A DNA stretch of 64,000 nt, taken from the NCBI RefSeq assembly GCF_036946125.1, contig NZ_JAQIJT010000002.1, positions 899,001 through 963,000 on the forward strand, in the 5' to 3' direction. Position numbers and translations under genes: made by a program. Origin of the DNA: Sphingomonas adhaesiva (GTDB lineage Bacteria; Pseudomonadota; Alphaproteobacteria; Sphingomonadales; Sphingomonadaceae). Below, piece after piece: positions 32,683-41,394 of the stretch (positions within the stretch are counted from its first letter, which is position 1; each line of letters begins with the position of its first letter). The notes under the pieces are model-generated. The model saw only the letters and a list, made by a program, of their open reading frames with translations, did not search any database and was not told the DNA's origin.

Positions 32683-33474
32683 TCACCCGTCCAGCTGCTT
32701 CACCGCGGCGTTCCACTTGGCCACGTTGTCGCGCGCTTCCTGGACGAAGGCGGAGCGCTTCGCGATGCCCAGGAAGAGGTCGGCGAACCATTTGCCGGGG
32801 CGGCGCAGCGGGCGTTCGAACTGGATCAGCAGCACGACGCGGGTGCCGGCGGTGTCGTTCCACACTTCGTGGTCATAGGTGTCGTCGAAGACGAGCGTTT
32901 CGCCCTCCGCCCAGCGCACGACGCGGTGGTCGACGCGCATCCGCACGTCGCCGTCGCGCGGCACGATGAGGCCCAGGTGGCAGGTGATGAGCCCCTTTGA
33001 CACGCCGCGGTGCGCGGGGATGTGCGTGCCGGGGGCGAGGATCGAGAAGAAGGCGGTGTTGAGCCCCGGAATACGCTCGATCACGGCGCGCGTCTGCGGG
33101 CATTGCGCGAGGTTCTCGTCGATCGGATAGCCGTAGCCCCAGAGGAAGAACGACTTCCACTTGCCCACCTCCGCGATGGCACGGTGATCGGGCGAGATGG
33201 TGGCGAGGCTGGGCGCGGCGTCCCCGACCAGCGCGACGGCCTCCGCCTCGGCGCGGATCGCCTCCCAGCGCGCGCGCAGCTCCGCGGTCCAGGCGAAGGT
33301 GCGCACGTCGAGCACGGGATCGTTGGACACCAGCGAGGAACCCGCGATCAGCCGGTCGAACACGCCGCGCAGATGCTTGCCGACGCGGATGATGAGCGGG
33401 CGGCCCGGCTCCGCCTGCAACGCGGCCCGCGGTGCACCCGGCAGGGTGAGGGTGGCGTGGGGTTGCTGGGCCAT
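32683..33474 (-). CDS. Aspartyl/asparaginyl beta-hydroxylase-domain protein
   Basis: The 263-residue protein belongs to the Fe(II)/2-oxoglutarate dioxygenase family of the AspH type. The metal- and 2-oxoglutarate-binding region is in HIPAHRGVSKGLITCHLGLIVP, with the second histidine and arginine in FDDTYDHEVWNDTAGTRVVLLIQFERP. A WKSFFLWGYG segment (about 105-115) is typical. Bacterial relatives include LpxO-type lipid A hydroxylases, but this protein has no clear membrane helix, so a soluble substrate is as likely. It stands alone between a repeat and an M16 protease. Confidence 0.85.
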   Translation of the reverse strand: MAQQPHATLTLPGAPRAALQAEPGRPLIIRVGKHLRGVFDRLIAGSSLVSNDPVLDVRTFAWTAELRARWEAIRAEAEAVALVGDAAPSLATISPDHRAIAEVGKWKSFFLWGYGYPIDENLAQCPQTRAVIERIPGLNTAFFSILAPGTHIPAHRGVSKGLITCHLGLIVPRDGDVRMRVDHRVVRWAEGETLVFDDTYDHEVWNDTAGTRVVLLIQFERPLRRPGKWFADLFLGIAKRSAFVQEARDNVAKWNAAVKQLDG

Positions 33475-33698
33475 ATCGGATCCTTCGCGCGTGCCGGCCT
33501 GTCGTCGCCCGGCATCCTTTCCCCAGCCGCTAGAACGGTTTCGCGACCAAAACGTGGCAGGTTGCGGGCACGTCGGGGCAGGGACGGCGGGTCAGGGAGG
33601 GGCAGAGCGGGCCGCCGGGTCAGGGAGGGACGTTGCGGGAGGGAGCGTTTCACGCACCCCCGGTTGCCGCCGCCCCGGCGCGCCCTTACAACGGCGCC

Positions 33699-36599
33699 AT
33701 GGCCCTATATCCGCGCGTGCTCGGCAAGCCGCTCGCCTTCCTTCTCCTCTCGTCGGTCGCCCTGCCGCTCGCGGCGGCGCCGCAGCGCAAGGCTTCCGCC
33801 GCCGCCCCGGTCGCGCCGCCGCCGGCCCTGCTCCAGGTCGACACCTCGCCGTGGCTGTTCAAGGGATCGGACATCCCGCCCGATCCGGCGTGGCATTTCG
33901 GCACGCTCCCCAACGGCCTGCGATATGCGGTGCGCAAGAACGGCGTGCCGCCGGGGCAGGTCGCGGTGCGCGTGCGGATCGATGCCGGGTCGCTCTATGA
34001 AACCGACGCGCAGCAGGGATTCGCGCATCTGATCGAGCATCTGTCGTTCCGGGGATCGAAATTCGTCCCCGACGGGGAGGCGAAGCGGGTGTGGCAGCGC
34101 TTCGGCGCGACGTTCGGATCGGATTCCAACGCATCGACCACGCCGACCCAGACGGTCTACAAGCTGGACCTGCCCGGCGCGACCGAGGCGAAGCTGGACG
34201 AGAGCCTGAAGATCTTTTCCGGCATGATGGCGCAGCCGGCGATCACGACGGCGGGCCTGGCGGCCGAGCGGCCGGCGGTGCTGGCGGAGCAGCGCGAGGC
34301 ACCGGGGCCGCAGGTCCGCTACGGCGATGCGATCCGGCAGACGTTCTTCGCGGGGCAGCCGCTGGCCGAGCGGTCGCCGATCGGGACGATCAGGACGCTG
34401 GAGGCGGCGACCCCGGAGGCGGTGCAGGCGTTTCACGACCGATGGTATCGCCCGTCGCGCGCGGTGGTCATCATCTCGGGCGATATCGATCCGGACGTCG
34501 CGGCGCGGCTGATCGTCAAGAATTTCGGCGGATGGCAGGGCAAGGGCGCCGATCCGGCCGATCCGGATTTCGGCAAGCCGGGCGGGCAGGGCCCCTCGAC
34601 GAAGACGATCGCGGAACCCTCGCTGCCGCCGCTGGTCGCGACCGCGGTGCTGCGTCCGTGGGTCTATCGTGACGATACGATCATCTTCAACCAGAAGCGG
34701 CTGGTCGACTTCGTCGCGATGCGGCTCATCAACCGGCGTCTGGAGACGCGCGCGCGCGCCGGGGGCAGCTTCCTGCAGGCTTCGGTCAGCCTGGACGACG
34801 TATCGCGCTCGGCCAACGGCACCTTCACCAACATCGTGCCGATCGGCGACGATTGGGAGGCGGCGCTGAAGGACGTCCGCGCGGTGATCGCGGATGCGAT
34901 GGCTACCCCGCCCACGCAGGGCGAGGTCGACCGCGAGCTGGCCGAATTCGACGCCGCGATGAAGAACGAGGTCGATACCGCGCGGGTCGAGGCGGGCGCG
35001 AAGCAGGCCGACGACATGGTCCAGGCGCTCGACATCCGCGAGACGGTGGCGGGGCCGAAGACGAGCTACGACATCCTGCAACAGGCGAGGGCGAAGGGGA
35101 TGTTCACCCCCGCCGCGATGGTCGAATCGACCAACCGGCTGTTCAAGGGCGATGCGACGCGCGCGCTGCTGAACACGCGCACCGCGGATGCGAGCGCGGC
35201 GACAAAGCTGGCCGCGGCGCTGACCGCGGACGTGTCCAGGCTGGCGGGGAAGCGGACGCAGCAGGCGGCGGTCGATTTCTCGCGCGTGCCCAGGCTGGGC
35301 GCACCGGGCAAGGTGACGGCCAAGGCGACGGTGGGCGATCCGCCGATGGAGACGGTGACGTTCGCCAACGGGGTGCGCGCGCTGATCTACGCCAATCCCT
35401 CGGAGACGGGGCGCGTCTATCTGCGCGTGCGGTTCGGGCGCGGGTATCAGGCGCTGCCCGGCGACCGGCCGACCCCGGCGTGGGCGGGGGAAACCGCGCT
35501 GGTCGCGAGCGGGATCGGGACGCTGAACCAGGGCGATCTGGATCAGCTGACCACCGGACGCCGCATGGGGCTGGACTTCGACATCGGCGACGACGCATTC
35601 CTGTTCGGCGCGCAGACGACGCCGGGCGACTATGCCGACAATCTGACGCTGATGGCGGCGAAGCTGGCCGCGCCGCGCTGGGATGCGGCGCCGGTGGTGC
35701 GCGCGCGGGCGGCGATGCTGGCGGGCTATGCCGGGTTCGACAGCTCGCCCGACGGCGTACTGGCACGCGATCTGGAGGGGCTGCTGCGCGACGGCGACCC
35801 GCGCTGGGGCGTGCCGCCGCGCGCGCAGGTCGAGGCGCTGACGCCCAAGGACTTCCGCCAGCTGTGGGAGCCGCTGCTGGCGACCGGGCCGATCGAGGTC
35901 GACGTGTTCGGCGACGTGAAGGCGGACGAGGCGATCGCGGCGGTGGCGAAGAGCTTCGGCGCGCTGAAGCCGCGCGCGGCCGGCGCGATCTCGCCGTCGC
36001 CGATCCGCTTCCCGGCGCATGTCGAGCAGCCGGTGATCCGCACGCATGACGGCGACGACAACCAGGCGGCGGCGGTGATCGCCTGGCCGACCGGCGGCGG
36101 CTCGGCGGGCCATGCGGAATCGCGCGCGCTCGACGTGCTGGCGGCGGTGTTCGCGGATCGGCTGTTCGACCGGCTGCGCTCGGTCGCGGGGGCGAGCTAT
36201 TCGCCGAGCGCGCAGAGCCAGTGGCCGGTGGGACTGGACGCGGGCGGGCGGCTGGTCGCGATCGGCAAGGTGGCGCCGGACAAGGTGCCGCTGTTCTTCC
36301 AGCTGTCGCGCCAGATCGCGGCCGAGCTGGTGTCGACCCCGATCGGCGAGGACGAGCTGCGCCGGACGATCGTGCCGATGCTGCAATATATGGCGCGGGC
36401 GTCGTCGGGGAACCAGTTCTGGCTGATCCAGACCTCGGGCGGGACGTTCGATCCGCAGCGGATCGAGGCGAGCCAGAGCATCGTCGGCGACATGACGGCG
36501 ATCACCCCGGCATCGTTGCAGGCGACCGCGGCGAAATATCTGCGGCCGGAGAAGGACTGGACGATGGCGGTGGTGCCGAAGGGGAAGGCGGCGGAATAA
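33699..36599 (+). CDS. M16-family zinc metalloprotease, exported
   Basis: The 966-residue protein starts with a signal peptide (VLGKPLAFLLLSSVALPLAAAP). Its catalytic half has the inverted zinc motif HLIEH (His110, Glu113, His114) with the downstream acidic cluster AERPAVLAEQRE providing the third ligand. Further M16 domains follow to the end, as in two-domain PqqL/pitrilysin-like enzymes. It should act in the periplasm on peptides. The ATG at 33699 starts the signal peptide. It is convergent with glnA and separated from it by a repeat and a bidirectional terminator. Confidence 0.92.
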   Translation: MALYPRVLGKPLAFLLLSSVALPLAAAPQRKASAAAPVAPPPALLQVDTSPWLFKGSDIPPDPAWHFGTLPNGLRYAVRKNGVPPGQVAVRVRIDAGSLYETDAQQGFAHLIEHLSFRGSKFVPDGEAKRVWQRFGATFGSDSNASTTPTQTVYKLDLPGATEAKLDESLKIFSGMMAQPAITTAGLAAERPAVLAEQREAPGPQVRYGDAIRQTFFAGQPLAERSPIGTIRTLEAATPEAVQAFHDRWYRPSRAVVIISGDIDPDVAARLIVKNFGGWQGKGADPADPDFGKPGGQGPSTKTIAEPSLPPLVATAVLRPWVYRDDTIIFNQKRLVDFVAMRLINRRLETRARAGGSFLQASVSLDDVSRSANGTFTNIVPIGDDWEAALKDVRAVIADAMATPPTQGEVDRELAEFDAAMKNEVDTARVEAGAKQADDMVQALDIRETVAGPKTSYDILQQARAKGMFTPAAMVESTNRLFKGDATRALLNTRTADASAATKLAAALTADVSRLAGKRTQQAAVDFSRVPRLGAPGKVTAKATVGDPPMETVTFANGVRALIYANPSETGRVYLRVRFGRGYQALPGDRPTPAWAGETALVASGIGTLNQGDLDQLTTGRRMGLDFDIGDDAFLFGAQTTPGDYADNLTLMAAKLAAPRWDAAPVVRARAAMLAGYAGFDSSPDGVLARDLEGLLRDGDPRWGVPPRAQVEALTPKDFRQLWEPLLATGPIEVDVFGDVKADEAIAAVAKSFGALKPRAAGAISPSPIRFPAHVEQPVIRTHDGDDNQAAAVIAWPTGGGSAGHAESRALDVLAAVFADRLFDRLRSVAGASYSPSAQSQWPVGLDAGGRLVAIGKVAPDKVPLFFQLSRQIAAELVSTPIGEDELRRTIVPMLQYMARASSGNQFWLIQTSGGTFDPQRIEASQSIVGDMTAITPASLQATAAKYLRPEKDWTMAVVPKGKAAE

Positions 36600-36621
36600 G
36601 GGGGATTACGTCCTGCGGACC

Positions 36622-36709
36622 GTGCTCCTGCGCAGGCAGGAGCCCAGAGCCAGGCAGAGCGACGTCGGTTGCGACCGACAACCCTGGGCTCCTGCCTGCG
36701 CAGGAGCAC
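36622..36709. repeat. Palindromic repeat, copy F (inner module only)
   Basis: Only the inner arms (GTGCTCCTGCGCAGGCAGGA and the complementary CTCCTGCCTGCGCAGGAGCA) and a diverged core are present, without the TTTGCAAAA outer arms. This shows that the inner module can exist alone. Confidence 0.8.
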
Positions 36710-36756
36710 AGTGTGAGTTTACCGGGACGGACCGTTCGTTCGAAGACCGTCAGACG

Positions 36757-36791
36757 AAAAAGGCGCCCGGGGTGAGCCGGGCGCCCTTTTT
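36757..36791. terminator. Bidirectional terminator between M16 protease and glnA
   Basis: AAAAA, a perfect 9-bp stem GGCGCCCGG/CCGGGCGCC with a 6-nt loop, and TTTTT make an intrinsic terminator in both directions between these convergent genes. The remaining GC-rich 100 bp before the glnA stop contain nothing recognised. Confidence 0.9.
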
Positions 36792-36893
36792 ACGGGCGGC
36801 GACGCGGCGGAGCCGCGTCGTCGGTCCACGCTGTGCCAGGCCGGCCGGCAGCGCGTGTGGCGCGGTGCGCCACCCGCCGCCGGCACGCCGGCG

Positions 36894-38306
36894 TCACGCG
36901 CTGTAGTACATATCGAATTCGACCGGGCTCGGGGTCATTTCCCAGCGCGCCACTTCCGACCACTTCAGCTCGATATACGCCTCGATCTGGTCCTTGGTGA
37001 ACACGTCGCCCTTCAGCAGGAAGTCGTGGTCGGCCGACAGCGAATCCAGCGCCTCGCGCAGCGACGCGCAGACGGTCGGGACTTCCGCCAGCTCGGCCGG
37101 CGGCAGGTCATACAGGTTCTTGTCCATCGCCTCGCCGGGATGGATCTTGTTCTGGATACCGTCCAGGCCCGCCATCAGCAGCGCGGCATAGGCGAGGTAG
37201 GGGTTCGCCATCGCGTCCGGGAAGCGGACCTCGACGCGCTTGCTCTTCGGGCCGGTGCCGTACGGGATGCGGCACGAGGCCGAGCGGTTGCGCGCCGAAT
37301 AGGCGAGCAGCACCGGCGCCTCGTAACCCGGGACCAGACGCTTGTAGCTGTTGGTCGTCGGGTTGGTGAAGGCGTTGATCGCCTTGGCGTGCTTGATGAC
37401 GCCGCCGATGAAATACAGGCAGGTTTCGGACAGGCCGGCATAGCCGTTGCCGGCGAACAGCGGCGTCTTGCCTTCCCAGATCGAGAAGTGCGTGTGCATG
37501 CCCGAGCCGTTATCTTCCTTGATCGGCTTCGGCATGAAGGTCGCCGACTTGCCATAGGCATGCGCGACCTGATGCACGACATACTTGTAGATCTGCATGC
37601 GGTCGGCGGTCTGCGTCAGCGTGCCGAAGGTCAGGCCGAGCTCGTGCTGCGCGGCGGCGACCTCGTGGTGATGCTTGTCGCAGGGCAGCCCCATCTCGAT
37701 CATGGTCGAGACCATCTCGCCGCGGATGTCGACCGCGCTGTCGACCGGGGCGACAGGGAAATAGCCGCCCTTGGCGCGCGGACGGTGGCCCAGGTTACCG
37801 CCCTCGTAGTCGCGGCCGGTGTTGGTCGGCAGCTCGATATCGTCGATCTTGAAGTACGAACCCGCGTAGTTCGTGTCGAACTGCACGTTGTCGAACATGA
37901 AGAATTCGGCCTCCGGGCCGACATAGACGGTGTCGCCGATCCCGGTTTCCTTGACGTACGCCTCGGCGCGCTTCGCGGTGGTGCGCGGGTCGCGGGCATA
38001 GCCCTCGCCGGTCGACGGCTCGACGATGTCGCAGAACACGATCAGCATCGGCGTGGCCGAGAAGGGATCGGTATAGACCGCGTCCAGATCCGGCTTCAGG
38101 ATCATGTCGGACTCGTTGATCGCCTTCCAGCCCTCGATCGACGAACCGTCGAACATCAGGCCGTCGGTCCACTCGTCCTCGCCCATGACCGAGGCGACCA
38201 TGGTGAGGTGCTGCCACTTGCCCTTGGGATCGGTGAAGCGCAGATCGATCCACTCGATCTCTTCTTCCTTGATCTTCTTAAGAACGTCTGCGGCCGTGTT
38301 CGCCAT
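36894..38306 (-). CDS. glnA: Glutamine synthetase type I
   Basis: The 470-residue enzyme ATP-dependently converts glutamate and ammonia to glutamine. The conserved MFDGSSIEGW, the VGPEAEFFMFD metal site, KEDNGSGMHTHFS and the ATP-binding/catalytic region NPTTNSYKRLVPGYEAP are all intact. Tyr399 in KNLYDLPP is the adenylylation site, so activity is likely controlled by GlnE and by PII (GlnB), whose gene lies directly upstream. The dodecameric GSI-beta form is expected. Confidence 0.98.
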   Translation of the reverse strand: MANTAADVLKKIKEEEIEWIDLRFTDPKGKWQHLTMVASVMGEDEWTDGLMFDGSSIEGWKAINESDMILKPDLDAVYTDPFSATPMLIVFCDIVEPSTGEGYARDPRTTAKRAEAYVKETGIGDTVYVGPEAEFFMFDNVQFDTNYAGSYFKIDDIELPTNTGRDYEGGNLGHRPRAKGGYFPVAPVDSAVDIRGEMVSTMIEMGLPCDKHHHEVAAAQHELGLTFGTLTQTADRMQIYKYVVHQVAHAYGKSATFMPKPIKEDNGSGMHTHFSIWEGKTPLFAGNGYAGLSETCLYFIGGVIKHAKAINAFTNPTTNSYKRLVPGYEAPVLLAYSARNRSASCRIPYGTGPKSKRVEVRFPDAMANPYLAYAALLMAGLDGIQNKIHPGEAMDKNLYDLPPAELAEVPTVCASLREALDSLSADHDFLLKGDVFTKDQIEAYIELKWSEVARWEMTPSPVEFDMYYSA

Positions 38307-38326
38307 GGTGCTCTTTCCTTGAGTAA

Positions 38327-38381
38327 CCCCGACACGCGCCGGGGCTTTGCCGTAACCAGGAAACCCCGGCGGATGCCGGGG
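38327..38381 (-). promoter_or_regulatory. Two hairpins in the glnB-glnA gap
   Basis: On the minus strand, between glnB and glnA, a 7-bp hairpin (CCCCGGC/GCCGGGG at 38364-38381) followed by TTT and a second hairpin (CCCCG...CGGGG at 38327-38344) lie before the glnA ribosome binding site. They could reduce read-through or separate the two mRNAs. The U-run is short. Confidence 0.4.
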
Positions 38382-38405
38382 GGATGAAAAACGGGGTGGT
38401 CGCGA

Positions 38406-38744
38406 TCAGATCGCGTCGTCGCCGCGCTCTCCGGTGCGGATGCGCAGCGCGGTTTCGACCGGGATGACGAAGATCTTGCCGTCGCCGATGCGCCCGGTCT
38501 GCGCGGCGGCGGCGATCGCCTCCACCACGCGTTCCGCCAGACCGTCCTCGACGACGACCTCCAGCTTCACCTTGGGCAGGAAATCGACGACATATTCGGC
38601 GCCGCGATACAGCTCCGTATGCCCCTTCTGCCGACCGAAGCCCTTCGCCTCGGTGACGGTGATGCCGCTGACGCCGATGTCGTGAAGGGCTTCCTTCACC
38701 TCGTCCAGCTTGAACGGCTTGATGATCGCTTCGATCTTCTTCAC
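38406..38744 (-). CDS. glnB: Nitrogen regulatory protein PII
   Basis: The 112-residue trimeric signal protein binds ATP/ADP and 2-oxoglutarate and is uridylylated at Tyr51, visible in the T-loop RGAEYVVDFLPKVK. The B-loop TGRIGDGKIFV is present. The start is the GTG at 38744, giving the invariant KKIEAIIKPFKLDEVKEAL; the alternative ATG at 38786 would add 14 residues unlike the family. It should regulate GlnE and nitrogen signalling of the glnA product encoded next. Confidence 0.95.
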   Translation of the reverse strand: MKKIEAIIKPFKLDEVKEALHDIGVSGITVTEAKGFGRQKGHTELYRGAEYVVDFLPKVKLEVVVEDGLAERVVEAIAAAAQTGRIGDGKIFVIPVETALRIRTGERGDDAI

Positions 38745-38794
38745 GCGACGGACGCCCCACCCAGGATCATGTTCGGATACCCCCACGAGTACCT

Positions 38795-38810
38795 TGCACC
38801 GACCGTGCCA
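38795..38810 (-). promoter_or_regulatory. Candidate sigma-54 promoter of glnB-glnA
   Basis: On the minus strand TGGCACGGTCGGTGCA has the GG-N10-GC spacing of RpoN -24/-12 promoters and one mismatch to TGGCAC-N5-TTGCA. It ends about 50 bp before the glnB GTG. NtrC-dependent sigma-54 control of glnBA is known in other proteobacteria, so placement and sequence agree. No upstream NtrC sites were confirmed. Confidence 0.6.
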
Positions 38811-38929
38811 GCCGACGTGCAGGAGGGCAAGGTGTCGAATCGCGCGGTAACGGAGGTTAAGGATTGCCTAAGGATTGGGCATGGCGCGGGGGGCTGCCGG
38901 TTTTGGGGGCAGGTACTCCTGCCTGTCCC

Positions 38930-39083
38930 GTCACCCCGGCCTTGAGCGGGACCCTTGCAAAACGGGCGCAACGGCATCGAGCCCATGGTGCAGCCTTTTG
39001 CAAAGGCCCGGCCTTGGGTTGGGGTCCCGCTTCTTCATTGCCGGCGAGAGAAGCGGGACCCCGGGTCAAGCCCGGGGTGACGG
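38930..39083. repeat. Palindromic GTCACCCCGG element split by outer module of the nested repeat, copy G
   Basis: GTCACCCCGGCCTTGAGCGGGACC is the left arm of the hairpin family seen intact at 58445-58527, and AAGCGGGACCCCGGGTCAAGCC at 39050-39071 is part of its right arm. Between them lies an outer-only copy of the nested repeat (CTTGCAAAACGGGC ... TTTTGCAAAGGCC, about 38953-39009) without the inner arms. This is the major content of the 351-bp gap between glnB and the PQQ dehydrogenase gene. Confidence 0.7.
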
Positions 39084-39095
39084 ACAAGGGGAACC

Positions 39096-41276
39096 CTACT
39101 TCTTCGCTGCTCCATCCTTCAGGTTCGCGCGGGCCCAGCGCGCTTCGTCGATGACGTAGTGACGGATCGACTGCGCCTGTTCGGGGGTCATGACGCGCGC
39201 GAAGCTGACCATGCCGCGATCCTTGAGCGCGCCGTCGATCAGGATCGATTTCCACGTGTCCGCATCCGCCAGCACGGGCGAGTTCTGGAGGTTGGGCAGG
39301 ACGCCGCCACCTGCGGCGCTCGCGCCGTGGCAGACCTGGCAATAGCGGCCGAACAGCAGCTTGCCCTGGGCGACCTGCTGCGGCGCCGCGGTGTCGGTCG
39401 GCAGCGGAACGGGCGCGGCGGGGGAGGCGCCGGGGGCGGGCGGCAGCTTCGCCGCGCCGTCGAGCGCGAAGACCAGCAGGCGCGGGCGGTTGGGCACGTC
39501 GCGCGCCTTGCCGATGGCATAGCCGATCGACAGCGGCAGCGCGCCGCCGCGTCCGGCGAGGACGGCGACATATTGCTTGCCGTTCACCAGATAGGTCGCG
39601 GCCCCGGCCATGATCCCGGTGCCGGCGGGGAAGGAGAACAGCTGCCTGCCCGTGTCCGCGGCATAGGCGCGGAACTCGCCGAGCGCCGTCCCCTGGAAGA
39701 CGAGGTTGCCCGCGGTCGCCATCGTGCCGCCGTTCCACGGCGTGGGATAATCGACCTTCCATCGCGGCTTGTTCGCGACCGGGTCCCAGGCGACGAGCGA
39801 GCCGGTCGCGCCGGTGGTCGCCGCCTTCACCGCGGCGGCGTCGCGCGGGTACATGGCGTTGCCCAGATCCTGCCCGACGTTGAAGCCGATCGGCTTCGCC
39901 TGATCGAGCGGAGAGGACGGGTTGAGATAGGCCGCGGCCACCGACTGTGCCGGGATATAGGCGAGCCCCGTCTGCGGCGAGAAGCTCATCGGCTGCCAGT
40001 TATGCGCCGCGATCGCGGAGGGGACCGCCAGGAAGGGCTTGCCGGTGCGATAGTAGCGCGCCTCCGGATGCTCGATCGGGCGCCCGGTAGACAGGTCGTA
40101 GCCGCTGGCCCAGTTGACGCCGGGAATGAACTGACCCGCGTTGATGAGCTTCCCGTCGGTGCGGTCGACGACGTAGAAGAAGCCGTTCTTGGGCGCCTGC
40201 ATCAGCACCTGCCGCTTCTGCCCGCCGATCGTCAGCGTGGCGAGGTTGATCGGCTGCGTCGCGGTGAAGTCCCACGTCTCGCCCGGCGTTTCCTGATAGT
40301 GCCAGACATATTCGCCCGTCTCCGGCTTCAGCGCGACGATCGAGGAGAGGAAGAGATTGTCGCCCTGGCCCTCGCTGCGCAGGCCGTGGTTCCAGGGCGA
40401 GCCGTTGCCGACGCCCAGGTACAGCTGGTCGAGCTCCGCGTCATAGACGATCGAGTCCCACACGGTGCCGCCGCCGCCCGACTGCTTCCACTGGCCGTTC
40501 TTCGACCAGGTGGGGGCGACCTTCGCCATCGCCGCGTCGCTGGCCGCGCCGTCCTTCGCCCCCGAAGGGTTGGGAACGGTGTAGAAGCGCCATTTCTGCG
40601 CGCCGGTCTTCGCATCGTACGCGGTGACATAGCCGCGCACGCCGAACTCCGCGCCGCCGTTGCCGATGACGACCATGTCCTTCACCACGCGCGGCGCGCC
40701 GGTTATCGTATAGGGCCTGGCATTGTCGGTGGTCTGAACCGACCAGTTCGGGGTGCCGGTCTTCGCATCCAGCGCGATCAGCCGGCCGTCGAGCGTGCCG
40801 AGAAACAGCTGCCCCTTCCACGCGGCGACACCGCGGTTGACGACGTCGCAGCACGCCTGCACGCCCTTTTGCGGATCGACTTTGGGGTCGTAGTCCCACA
40901 GTTTCTTTCCCGTCGCGGCGTCGAAGGCATAGACCTTCGACCAGGGGCCGGTGACGAAGAGCTTGCCGTCGATCACGATCGGCGTGGCTTCCTGTCCGCG
41001 TGCGTCGGGCATGTCGGCGAACCAGGCGAGGCCGAGCTTCGACACGTTGCCGGCGTTGACCTGCGTCAGCGGGGAGAAGCGCTGCTCCTGATAGTTGAAG
41101 CCGGTCATCGCCCAGTCGCTGCCGTCGCCGCCGGTGGTCAGCAACGCGGCGTCGACCTTGCCGACGCCGGTGCGATCGACCTGCTGCTCCGCCTGCGCGG
41201 CGTCGGGTGCCTTCGCACCGCTGCATCCCGCCACGCCCAGCACGACCGCCAACAGCGGCACGCCCATGTTGCGCAT
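39096..41276 (-). CDS. PQQ-dependent dehydrogenase with C-terminal cytochrome c domain
   Basis: The 726-residue type II quinohaemoprotein has an eight-bladed propeller with tryptophan-docking repeats, the vicinal cysteine pair in QACCDVV that contacts PQQ, and a WDFTATQPINL segment around the catalytic base. After a Pro-rich linker the C-terminal domain carries the haem c motif CQVCH (Cys646-His650) and a likely axial Met (MVSFARVM). A signal peptide with LGVAGC suggests a lipoprotein. It oxidises an alcohol or related substrate in the periplasm and passes electrons to a quinone or cytochrome. No PQQ synthesis genes are nearby. Confidence 0.9.
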   Translation of the reverse strand: MRNMGVPLLAVVLGVAGCSGAKAPDAAQAEQQVDRTGVGKVDAALLTTGGDGSDWAMTGFNYQEQRFSPLTQVNAGNVSKLGLAWFADMPDARGQEATPIVIDGKLFVTGPWSKVYAFDAATGKKLWDYDPKVDPQKGVQACCDVVNRGVAAWKGQLFLGTLDGRLIALDAKTGTPNWSVQTTDNARPYTITGAPRVVKDMVVIGNGGAEFGVRGYVTAYDAKTGAQKWRFYTVPNPSGAKDGAASDAAMAKVAPTWSKNGQWKQSGGGGTVWDSIVYDAELDQLYLGVGNGSPWNHGLRSEGQGDNLFLSSIVALKPETGEYVWHYQETPGETWDFTATQPINLATLTIGGQKRQVLMQAPKNGFFYVVDRTDGKLINAGQFIPGVNWASGYDLSTGRPIEHPEARYYRTGKPFLAVPSAIAAHNWQPMSFSPQTGLAYIPAQSVAAAYLNPSSPLDQAKPIGFNVGQDLGNAMYPRDAAAVKAATTGATGSLVAWDPVANKPRWKVDYPTPWNGGTMATAGNLVFQGTALGEFRAYAADTGRQLFSFPAGTGIMAGAATYLVNGKQYVAVLAGRGGALPLSIGYAIGKARDVPNRPRLLVFALDGAAKLPPAPGASPAAPVPLPTDTAAPQQVAQGKLLFGRYCQVCHGASAAGGGVLPNLQNSPVLADADTWKSILIDGALKDRGMVSFARVMTPEQAQSIRHYVIDEARWARANLKDGAAKK

Positions 41277-41394
41277 AGTCTCTCCTCTTCCCCGCCCGGA
41301 TGTTCCGGGTCCGGTAAGCACACTGACTTACCCCGGCGAGGTTGGGAAGGGGGCGGTGGCACTTTGGTAAGGCGCACATGCTAATCGCGCCGGC

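Noticed and set aside
33705..36386. An 893-residue frame antisense to the M16 protease
   Set aside because: Composition is Arg/His-rich with no domain pattern, and the M16 gene has zinc ligands and a signal peptide.
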